From: Paenibacillus alvei DSM 29
Lineage (GTDB): Bacteria > Bacillota > Bacilli > Paenibacillales > Paenibacillaceae
Assembly: GCF_000293805.1 (NCBI RefSeq)
Contig: NZ_AMBZ01000001.1
Location: 1,020,001 to 1,084,000, forward strand
Length of the DNA stretch: 64,000 nt
Direction of reading: 5' to 3'
The translations under genes were made by a program, and so were the position numbers. The notes below the pieces were generated by a model. That model did not search any database, was not told where the DNA came from, and worked only from the letters and a program-made list of their open reading frames with translations. Positions 32,070 through 38,781 of this stretch are shown in pieces. How positions within the stretch are numbered: position 1 is the first letter of the stretch; each line of letters starts with the position of its first letter.

Positions 32070-32561
32070 ATGGTGAGCATTGTTGAAAGAATCGATGCGC
32101 TGATGAAAGCTAAAAAGATAAGCCGTTATCAGCTAGCAAAAGATACTGACATACCTTACACGACGTTAACAAATATCTTGATAGGCAGAACAAAAGACCC
32201 TCAGATCAGCACTCTCCAGGTCATTGCAGACTATTTTGGCGTCCCCTTAGATCGAATCACAGGTAATAAACACCAAGAAGACCACCCTGAATGGGCCAAT
32301 CAAAAAGACAAAAGAGACTTCAAAAAGATGCTCGAAGATGATGCGAGTCTAATGTTCGACGGCGTACCAATCGAAGGGGAGGACAGGGAGAAAGTTATGC
32401 GAGTTCTTGAAGCCCTCTTCTGGGATGCGAAGCATAGAAGCAAGGAAAAGTTTACAAACAAGCGCTATAAAGAGAAATCAGACGATACAAAAAATAACTG
32501 TCTGAGGAGTGTTTGTATACATGATAAATCGGGCTATCAGGATATTGATGCAGAAATATAA
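32070..32561 (+). CDS. C1-like prophage repressor (XRE family)
   Basis: A 163-residue protein with an N-terminal XRE domain (RIDALMKAKKISRYQLAKDT, then DIPYTTLTNILIGRTKDPQI) and a helical C-terminus without a LexA-type peptidase. It thus fits the ImmR class, removed by an ImmA-like protease, which the next gene encodes. AGGTAGGTG precedes the ATG. It probably binds the three 18-bp operators. The gene overlaps its successor by 41 bases. Confidence 0.88.
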   Translation: MVSIVERIDALMKAKKISRYQLAKDTDIPYTTLTNILIGRTKDPQISTLQVIADYFGVPLDRITGNKHQEDHPEWANQKDKRDFKKMLEDDASLMFDGVPIEGEDREKVMRVLEALFWDAKHRSKEKFTNKRYKEKSDDTKNNCLRSVCIHDKSGYQDIDAEI

Positions 32562-32943
32562 GACAAATTGCCCTTTCGAGATAGCAAAACTAAGAGGAAT
32601 AATATTGAGATTCGAGGATCTAGGGGATTCTACTTTCGGAATGTATTATACAAAATTCCGGCAGCGCTACATTGTTATCAATAACAAAATTAGCGAGGAA
32701 TGGCAGCGTGTCGTATGTGCACACGAGTTGGGACATGACCTCTTGCATTTTGGCGTTAACCGATTCTTTGTTGATAGCCATACATTCTTTTTGTCCGCCA
32801 AGCAGGAACGACAGGCTAATATTTTCGCAGTACAGTTGCTCACGGCAAACGATACAATTTACGATGGTGAATCTGTTTTTAATTATTTTTGCCGTATTAA
32901 GATCCCAGATGAAATGGTTTCTTACTACAAAGGCGTTTCATAG
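32521..32943 (+). CDS. ImmA/IrrE-like metallopeptidase
   Basis: A 140-residue M78 protease with the zinc motif VCAHELGHDLLHFG (HExxH) near residue 67 and the third-ligand region KQERQANIFAVQLL. ImmA-type enzymes cut the phage repressor upon DNA damage or signalling, which starts the lytic cycle. The ATG behind GAGGAGTG is chosen. It overlaps the repressor gene, so the two are translated together, as in ICEBs1. Confidence 0.88.
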   Translation: MINRAIRILMQKYKTNCPFEIAKLRGIILRFEDLGDSTFGMYYTKFRQRYIVINNKISEEWQRVVCAHELGHDLLHFGVNRFFVDSHTFFLSAKQERQANIFAVQLLTANDTIYDGESVFNYFCRIKIPDEMVSYYKGVS

Positions 32944-33027
32944 TCACCACGCCTTCGCGCTTTCCAGCCGTAAGGCTGTTTATTATACGCATTTAACCGA
33001 ACATACATTCTATGCGGAGGAAATGAG

Positions 33028-34232
33028 ATGGAAAAAAAAGCTCCAAAGAAGAAGAAACTCCCGCCCGGAGTCCGAGAACGAGATGGTCGTTACACATATA
33101 GGTACAGTGTGCCTGTCATCGTAGACGGAAAAAAGAAACGGAAACAAAAGGAAACGGAAGCATATCCAACAGCTCAGGAGGCTTACGAGGCTGGGATATT
33201 AATAAGAGCCGATCAGTTACGGGGAAAGTTGGTTGATGAGAAGGAAATTACATTAGAGAAGTGGCTGGAACGTTGGTTAGAGAACTACATTATAGAAAAT
33301 GACCCCAGGGGAAACACAATAAGCAACAAAAAGACTGTAATCTCATCGTTAAAGAGGTTTCTAGGTAAGGACACTAAAGTCAAAGAAATAACAGGCGATG
33401 ATTATCAGCAGTGGCTGAACGACTTGAAGAAGAAAGGGCGAGAGGAGGGGACATTAAAGGAATACCATAGTAATGCACGTATGATGTTTGGAAATGCCGT
33501 TCACAAAAAATAATTACCAATGATCCCACAGAAGGATCGAAAGTCCCCGTATTTAAACAAACACTCGAGGAGATCGAGTCTGGAGAAACAGACTTGCCAA
33601 AATATTTAGAAAAAGAACAATTGAAACATTTACTGAACACCGCTAGGTTTCGAGGTTCTACCCAGAACTACAACCTGTTCGCTGCCCTTGCCTACACAGG
33701 ACTACGGATCGGGGAGTTGTTGGCACTCAAGATAGATGATTTCAACGAAAGTGAACGATTCATTTCCGTCACTAAAACATTAACCGATATCGGTGGTGTC
33801 CGAAAATATACGCTAGGACCGCCTAAGAATAAATCGTCCATCCGCAAGGTAAGTATCGGTGAAACGGTAATTAAAGCTATCAAGTCTCAGTTAGCTTGGC
33901 AGGAACGGAAAAGGAAGGAAGTAGGGATTAAGCACGACGTGGGGTTTATCTTTTGGAGTTCGAAGTTTCCGGGATACCCAGGCAATATAAACATGGTAGA
34001 GTATCATTTCAAGAAATTGCTTACGCTCGCAGGACTTCCAACGTCCCTAACACCGCACAGCCTGAGGCATACACACGTAACACTATTAGCTGAGGCGGGT
34101 GAAGATCTAGCTGTCATCCAAGACAGATTAGGACATAAAAACGATAAGATTACTACTCAGGTCTATCTGCACGTTACCCAATCGCGGAAAAAGCTTGTTC
34201 CTGATAAATTTGAACGACTCATGAATTCCTAG
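33028..34232 (+). pseudogene. int: Phage integrase (tyrosine recombinase), split by one missing base
   Basis: Two frames together give an integrase of about 401 residues. The first part has an AP2-like arm-binding domain (RERDGRYTYRYSVPVIVDGK) and a SAM-like core-binding domain (ITLEKWLERWLENYI). The second has the catalytic set: YTGLRIGELLALK (Arg), TPHSLRHTHVTLL (His-x-x-Arg), LGHKNDKITTQVYLHV (His, Tyr). The break is in six A (33505-33510) just before TAA: a seventh A restores the frame (KKIITNDPTEGSK). If genuine, the prophage may be unable to excise by itself; a sequence error is equally likely. Confidence 0.85.
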
Positions 34233-34693
34233 ATCATTGTGGGTAACGTGTGGGTAAACCACTCCTCAGAAAACGGAATATCCGCTTTATTACAGGGTTT
34301 TCTCTTTTCGTCCAGCACTTGGATTTCAAATTCACGATCCTCAAGCTCCGAGCCGTACGTAGCCGCCGGAACCTTTTTCACAACAGCCTGCGTACCGCCG
34401 ATCGTTTCATTTGGTTGATTGTTGGACTTCACCCAAATTTGGAACAACTTCTTCTCGCGTGCAAGACGATACAGGAGCGGAAGCTGAGGCGACGTCGACA
34501 TCAATGTCAACTTAATTGTTCCGAGCGGATTGTTCTTATGGGCAATCGCTACCTCGCCGCGCGCACCAACATGCGCAACCGTCTGCTCCTCGTCCTTTTC
34601 ACAGGAAACGAATGTATTTTCGCCGAATCCCGTAAGGTAACCGTTGTTGATTGTTACAGAAACTTGCTTTGCATCATAAATACCGATACTCAT
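34229..34693 (-). CDS. Resident tail tube protein, 3' end replaced by prophage
   Basis: A 154-residue DUF3277-type tube protein with NNPLGTIKLTLMSTSPQLPL and EDREFEIQVLDEK, clearly homologous to the prophage tube protein (11259-11657), which stops a few residues later. Here about 23 unrelated residues follow (RKPCNKADIPFSEEW and more), coded by prophage-end DNA. The gene thus lies across the right junction. The fusion keeps the whole conserved tube fold, so it may still work. AAAGGATGG precedes the ATG. Confidence 0.85.
   Translation of the reverse strand: MSIGIYDAKQVSVTINNGYLTGFGENTFVSCEKDEEQTVAHVGARGEVAIAHKNNPLGTIKLTLMSTSPQLPLLYRLAREKKLFQIWVKSNNQPNETIGGTQAVVKKVPAATYGSELEDREFEIQVLDEKRKPCNKADIPFSEEWFTHTLPTMI
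34239..34257 (+). repeat. Phased GTGGGTAA repeats next to prophage right end
   Basis: Two copies of GTGGGTAA start at 34239 and 34250, 11 bases apart, right after the integrase stop. Phased repeats of this kind are typical arm sites of AP2-domain integrases, so the right attachment site should lie close by, between here and 34310. Confidence 0.5.
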
Positions 34694-34804
34694 AGATAAG
34701 CACCATCCTTTAATAGAAAATGTTTTGTGATAAACAAATCACTTTTAGCACCAAGAAGGTTGCAAGAAATCGAAGCGTCATGCTTCGTGATGGAAAGTGA
34801 TCCA

Positions 34805-35803
34805 CTAAAAGCGGATAACACCGTTCACCTTCACCTGATGCACCGCGCCCGCGATCTCGAACCAGAACGAGCCGCCGCGGTATTCGCGATTCGCGCGATC
34901 GGTTGGATTCACCTCATTGCGCTGCAAGAAGGACGTACCGAACAACGGCTCGCCGCTGTCGTCTGTCGCGATGATGCCCATACGGGAAGATTCCAACAGC
35001 ACATTAATGACCGCACTCTCGATTTGGACAATTCCTGCATCCGTGTACGGAATTTTGCTCGATTGATTAAGCAAATTCTGAATTTGCATTTCCATGCGGG
35101 CACGCACATAATCACGCGCCATAATGACGTCGATATACTCACCGGACAGCGTCTTGCCTTCCGAAGTGCGGGCCTCACCCTGCTTGTTCACGTACGTAAT
35201 CGCGCCGCTGTCGTGGATTTCCATCAACTCGCCAGCCGTTACCTTCATCGCCTCGATTCCTGTGCACTTCTTGAACTTCCACGTCACAGAGCCAACTTCA
35301 GCGGAACCAACCGAACCTACGAGCGCAGCTTCTGGGTATACCGCGGCATCCGTGTGATAGAACACGACCGTTCGCGTATAGGCCTTGGACTTCAGCGCTT
35401 GAAGCTTTGTCTTATCAGCAGCACGGGTAAAGAACAGACGGTAATCTTCCTTCTCTATTTCTGCGGCCAATGCCTCAACTACAGCTTCACTGTTATCGGA
35501 GGAGAGCAGATAGTACCAGCCGTTATCGAATACAGAACGAAGGCGAACTACCGGTTCTTCATTCTCATCACAAGCTGTAATCGCAATGCGAGCCGGTGAG
35601 CGGTCACCTTGTCCAAAGAGCGCCTCCGCCATTTTGTATTCCACCGTCGTATCCGCGAAATCATCCTTGACTGCCTTTAGATCCCCATATTCTTTATAGG
35701 CAGAACCTCCGGTCTTTTTCCCGATAATAAGCGGCATTCCGAAGGACAACCGACCTGTAGGCTTTTGTAAATCAATCGTTACTTGCACATCTTGAATAGA
35801 CAT
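34805..35803 (-). CDS. Resident tail sheath protein (DUF3383 type)
   Basis: A 332-residue sheath protein homologous end to end with the prophage sheath: VQVTIDLQKPTGRLSFGMPL at the start, AVYPEAALVGSVGSAEVGSV in the middle, EIAGAVHQVKVNGVIRF at the end. Base composition is more GC-rich than the prophage copy. AAGGAGTG precedes the ATG. The 110-base gap to the tube gene holds a nested stem (ATCACTTT/AAAGTGAT around CGAAGC/GCTTCG), perhaps adjusting tube levels. As a tailocin part it would drive killing by contraction. Confidence 0.88.
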   Translation of the reverse strand: MSIQDVQVTIDLQKPTGRLSFGMPLIIGKKTGGSAYKEYGDLKAVKDDFADTTVEYKMAEALFGQGDRSPARIAITACDENEEPVVRLRSVFDNGWYYLLSSDNSEAVVEALAAEIEKEDYRLFFTRAADKTKLQALKSKAYTRTVVFYHTDAAVYPEAALVGSVGSAEVGSVTWKFKKCTGIEAMKVTAGELMEIHDSGAITYVNKQGEARTSEGKTLSGEYIDVIMARDYVRARMEMQIQNLLNQSSKIPYTDAGIVQIESAVINVLLESSRMGIIATDDSGEPLFGTSFLQRNEVNPTDRANREYRGGSFWFEIAGAVHQVKVNGVIRF

Positions 35804-35809
35804 GAACAA

Positions 35810-36271
35810 TCACTCCTTCTTTTCGTTTCGTTGTAATTCCACTTTTTCAATGAACGTAATGGTTCGCTCAAAGCGATCCTTCATTCGGAGCCTAATGTGG
35901 AGACCTAGTCCGGCAGTCGGCTCCGTCTTCCACTGCGCGGGCCCAATATGCACCTGCACGGCTGGGATTGTCGTCAAGCACTCCAACCCTTCCGTCCACT
36001 GCCAGCCGAGCAAATCTCGGCAGCGTTCCGCCATATCCATGCGTTCTTTGGAGCAAATGAGAAGAAGCCACTCCATTTCGATGACCTTCTCGATCATCCC
36101 CTCTGACTCCGCATGATGCGGCGAGCAATCAATGTAGGGCTCAGCCACGTCATACGCGATAAGCGGTTCCGTCTGATCCGCCCTTAGGCCGTCCAAGGGA
36201 ACAATCGGCATGTTCAATGCCTTCCCCATGGGCAAGAGCCATCGTTCTACGATGTCGCGATATACAATCAA
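35810..36271 (-). CDS. Resident neck / tail terminator protein (LIC_12616 type)
   Basis: A 153-residue protein homologous to the prophage neck protein; the shared motif is EPLIAYDVAEPYIDCSP near residue 35. It starts with TTG behind GGGAGGTGATGTG. It is the first gene of the resident tail operon, with 350 non-coding bases upstream that hold two divergent promoters. In a headless particle it would cap the tube. Confidence 0.78.
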   Translation of the reverse strand: MIVYRDIVERWLLPMGKALNMPIVPLDGLRADQTEPLIAYDVAEPYIDCSPHHAESEGMIEKVIEMEWLLLICSKERMDMAERCRDLLGWQWTEGLECLTTIPAVQVHIGPAQWKTEPTAGLGLHIRLRMKDRFERTITFIEKVELQRNEKKE

Positions 36272-36417
36272 TTCACATCACCTCCCTTCATCTACTGGGA
36301 AAATTGCTAAAGTTTTTATTGCTAATTTTGCTAGTCGGACATCTGAGTTGAGCGTCATACTGCTTGCTTGAAAACAATTAATGCAGCATCCTTTCTGCTC
36401 ACGATGTCCACGTTAAT

Positions 36418-36460
36418 AGTATAAAACGGCGAACATGCGTTTGCTTTAAACTCGTTTTAT
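36418..36460 (-). promoter_or_regulatory. Promoter of resident tail operon with late-type box
   Basis: On minus, the box TAAAACGAGTTTAA (36447-36460 region) is followed 22 bases later by TATACT (36418-36423). Box and spacing match the prophage late promoter (21350-21392). No clear -35 is present. The 150 bases from here to the first gene have only AT-rich leader with three TTGCTA-like motifs. Confidence 0.5.
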
Positions 36461-36493
36461 AGTTTCTTTTTGATTTGTTTTTAATTATTTATA

Positions 36494-36524
36494 AGAACAC
36501 ATGTTCCTGTTTTTGTGGTATAAT
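36494..36524 (+). promoter_or_regulatory. LexA box and extended -10 promoter of arpU
   Basis: AGAACACATGTTCC (36494-36507) fits the Gram-positive LexA consensus GAAC-N4-GTTC and covers the place of the -35. TGGTATAAT (36516-36524) is an extended -10. ArpU would thus be made upon DNA damage, in line with SOS-induced bacteriocins. Confidence 0.75.
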
Positions 36525-36626
36525 GGGAATACCTGCCCACGGTGTTCCATTTCGATGCTGGACCCAATAGATAAATAGGAAGTACACAACCTCGAGTATG
36601 AATGGAAACGAAGGAGGCCTTGCCTA

Positions 36627-37091
36627 ATGATGATGGGGTTCTTGGACATGCCAGAGCATGAAGCGATGGATGTGAAGCAAGCAAAAGCACGAATTGATGA
36701 GGTATTTGCCAAATACAGAATGTGTAAAGTGATGAGGTTCACAGTTCGCGAAGCGCGCATTACAACGAATTATGAAGCGAGAGAAAATGGCGCGACCAAC
36801 CGGTTCGGCGACCCAACTGCCGCTGTAGCGGTCTATAATACAGATAAAGCAAGCGAATGTCTGGCGTTTTGCGAATTGATTGAATCCATCGTGCACGAAT
36901 TGGAGCCGGACGAGCAACTGCTTATCCGCGAGCGATATATGAAGGAAGCCCGCATGACGGATACGAAGGTATACAATTTCCGATTCGATCCCCCAATCAG
37001 CGCCGTAACCTACGGACAAATCCGCAAGCGCGCATTCGCCAAGCTGCTGAATGCCTTCCAGTACGCCTTTCGTTCAACCAGGACATCGTAA
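36627..37091 (+). CDS. ArpU family late transcription regulator
   Basis: A 154-residue protein of the ArpU family, regulators of phage packaging, lysis and late genes. Family features are AKARIDEVFAKYRMCKVMRF at the N-terminus and a C-terminal sigma-like region with EPDEQLLIRERYMKEARMTD and ISAVTYGQIRKRAFAKLL. The ATG follows GGAGG. It diverges from the resident tail operon, probably switches it on through the box at 36447-36460, and is itself under LexA. Confidence 0.85.
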   Translation: MMMGFLDMPEHEAMDVKQAKARIDEVFAKYRMCKVMRFTVREARITTNYEARENGATNRFGDPTAAVAVYNTDKASECLAFCELIESIVHELEPDEQLLIRERYMKEARMTDTKVYNFRFDPPISAVTYGQIRKRAFAKLLNAFQYAFRSTRTS

Positions 37092-37118
37092 TGAATGCAA
37101 TCGATGCTGCAAATAAGC

Positions 37119-37154
37119 AAGCCGGCCAGGATGCTTCATCTTGGACCGGCTTGT
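37119..37154 (+). terminator. Putative arpU terminator
   Basis: A strong stem CAAGCCGG/CCGGCTTG encloses a partly paired loop; only TTGTTC follows, so termination would be weak. Confidence 0.4.
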
Positions 37155-37203
37155 TCGCGTCTTATAGAGCACAACAGATTGGACACGCAGGAATACTTTT
37201 CTG

Positions 37204-37241
37204 TTGCATACAATCAATAAGGTTACTATAATAGTAGTAAC
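37204..37241 (+). promoter_or_regulatory. MFS gene promoter with palindromic operator
   Basis: TTGCAT and TATAAT (37227-37232) are 17 bases apart. The palindrome GTTACTA...TAGTAAC (37222-37241) surrounds the -10, a position at which a bound repressor would block RNA polymerase. No regulator gene is adjacent. Confidence 0.65.
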
Positions 37242-37272
37242 TTTTTATTCAAAACAGAAAGGAATGTCTCTT

Positions 37273-38448
37273 TTGAATTTTCGTGTATATATTTTAGCAG
37301 TAGCGGCATTCGTGGTCGGTACGGTAGAACTCATTATTGGAGGAATCCTCGATCAGATTGCCTCGGATTTGAACATTTCCGTCAGTGCAGCCGGGCAGCT
37401 GATTACAATCTTCTCGATTGCTTTTGCTGTATCGGCGCCTATATTAATGAATCTCACGGCCAAATTTGAGCGCAAAAAATTGTATATTGTCTTTTTGTTC
37501 ATTTTCCTGATCTCGAATCTTATCGTAGCGTTCAGCTCGAATTATGCAACATTGCTCGCGGCCAGAGCCTTGTCTGCATCCAGCGGCTCGCTGCTTGTCG
37601 TGTTGTCGATCACAATTGCCTCGAAACTCGTCCAACCGGAATATAAAGGACGCGCCATTGGCGTAATCTACATGGGCATCAGCGGTTCACTTGTCTTAGG
37701 GGTTCCTATTGGCATGGTTATTGGGAATGCGTACGGATGGCGAGCACCGTTCCTGCTTGTTGTGGGATTAACGGCAATTGCGATCATCGGGATTTACGCC
37801 TTCTTATCGAAGGTACCTCCTTCCGGGGTTACGACATTGCGCACCCAGCTTGCATCTCTGAAAAGTGCGAAGCTAGTTAGCGGCCATCTCATTTCGTACT
37901 TGATGCTGACAGGACATTTGACTCTCTATGCATACTTGACTCCTTATTTACAGAAGACGTTCCAGCTTAGCCCAGGCATGACCAGCATCGTGTACTTCTT
38001 GTTCGGCTTGGCAGCCGTATCTGGCGGAGGACTTGGCGGCTTGCTGGCGGATAAGTGGGGAACAAAACGTTCCATTCTGCTTATTGTATCGAGCTTCGCG
38101 GTGATTATGTTTGTCCTGCCGCTAACGGCACAAGTATCGTTCTACGTCTTCTTGATCTCTATGGTGATCTGGAGTGCGCTCAGTTGGGCATTATCCCCGG
38201 CGCAGCAAAGCTATCTCATGCAGTCTGCTCCCGATACGGCTGACATTCAGCTTAGCCTGAACTCATCAGTACTTCATCTTGGTATTGCAAGCGGTTCTGT
38301 CGTGGGCGGTCTTGTCATTGAACAGAGCTCAGTAGCCAATAATGCATGGGTTGGCTGTCTGTTCGTCCTGCTGGCGCTGGGTAGTGCCATGTTCTCTCTG
38401 ACTCGTTCTTCCCAAGTTAAGGCAACTACAGCTGCTGCAGCTGAATAA
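37273..38448 (+). CDS. MFS transporter, DHA1-like efflux family
   Basis: A protein of about 391 residues with twelve predicted membrane segments. Motif A-like sequence is degenerate (NLTAKFERKKLYI), and GRAIGVIYMGISGSLVLGVP is the DHA1 motif C region of drug exporters. It resembles AraJ/YdhP-type exporters of small molecules. TTG at LNFRVYIL is preferred because AAAGGA lies nine bases upstream, while the ATG three codons before touches it. The palindromic promoter suggests induction by a substrate. Substrate unknown. Confidence 0.82.
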   Translation: MNFRVYILAVAAFVVGTVELIIGGILDQIASDLNISVSAAGQLITIFSIAFAVSAPILMNLTAKFERKKLYIVFLFIFLISNLIVAFSSNYATLLAARALSASSGSLLVVLSITIASKLVQPEYKGRAIGVIYMGISGSLVLGVPIGMVIGNAYGWRAPFLLVVGLTAIAIIGIYAFLSKVPPSGVTTLRTQLASLKSAKLVSGHLISYLMLTGHLTLYAYLTPYLQKTFQLSPGMTSIVYFLFGLAAVSGGGLGGLLADKWGTKRSILLIVSSFAVIMFVLPLTAQVSFYVFLISMVIWSALSWALSPAQQSYLMQSAPDTADIQLSLNSSVLHLGIASGSVVGGLVIEQSSVANNAWVGCLFVLLALGSAMFSLTRSSQVKATTAAAAE

Positions 38449-38557
38449 ATGAAGCAAGCCGAAGGCAGCCGATATGATGCAAATTCCACGCGTTTATATT
38501 TGGTTAACCACCTGGTTAATTGGAAGCGAATTTATATTCAATGCAGGAAATAAGCCC

Positions 38558-38605
38558 AAAAAACGACACTCTACTCCGAAAATTGGTATAGAGTGTCGTT
38601 TTTAC
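38558..38605. terminator. Bidirectional terminator after MFS gene
   Basis: A perfect stem AACGACACTCTA/TAGAGTGTCGTT has a T-run on plus and an A-run ahead of it, so it can work both ways. Confidence 0.85.
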
Positions 38606-38656
38606 TTTTAATTTTACGAAATTTAATTTTAGTTACATTTCGTTAACATGAAAGCG

Positions 38657-38685
38657 TTGACACGATACAATATATATCATATATT
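38657..38685 (+). promoter_or_regulatory. Promoter of subtilisin gene
   Basis: TTGACA and TATATT are separated by 17 bases. The 97-base leader that follows contains an AAAGGAGGTG not followed by a long frame, then the true AGAGGAGTG. Confidence 0.75.
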
Positions 38686-38781
38686 CTTAGTTGTACCGCC
38701 ATCATTTTCAGAATATGAAAGGAGGTGTAAAAAACCTGGTAAGTGCTATCTATAATTTATAGAAGAGGAGTGTAAAGCCGG

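Larger units (their letters stand above)
1..34260. mobile_element. Contractile-tailed (PBSX-like) prophage, left end outside window
   Basis: A continuous set of phage genes runs from a lysis gene cut by the left window edge to an integrase whose stop is followed by the resident chromosome. Module order is canonical: lysis, tail fibre, baseplate, tail, head, packaging, late regulator, replication, immunity, integration. All structural and replication genes are on the minus strand; repressor, ImmA-like protease, integrase and a hicAB cassette are on plus. The right boundary lies between the integrase stop (34232) and about 34310, where the resident tail-tube gene resumes homology with its family. 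The left attachment site and the endolysin must lie upstream of the window. Confidence 0.95.
34700..37091. mobile_element. Resident tailocin-like tail locus (partial)
   Basis: Neck, sheath and tube genes in minus order stand directly behind an ArpU-type regulator, with no terminase, portal, capsid or head-completion gene between. This is the layout of a phage-tail-like bacteriocin. Its remaining tail genes would lie beyond the left end of the prophage, outside the window. Confidence 0.6.

Noticed and set aside
34727-35599. Long plus-strand frame opposite the resident sheath gene
   Set aside because: It is the antisense shadow of a well-supported sheath gene; its product has no recognisable features and no ribosome site.
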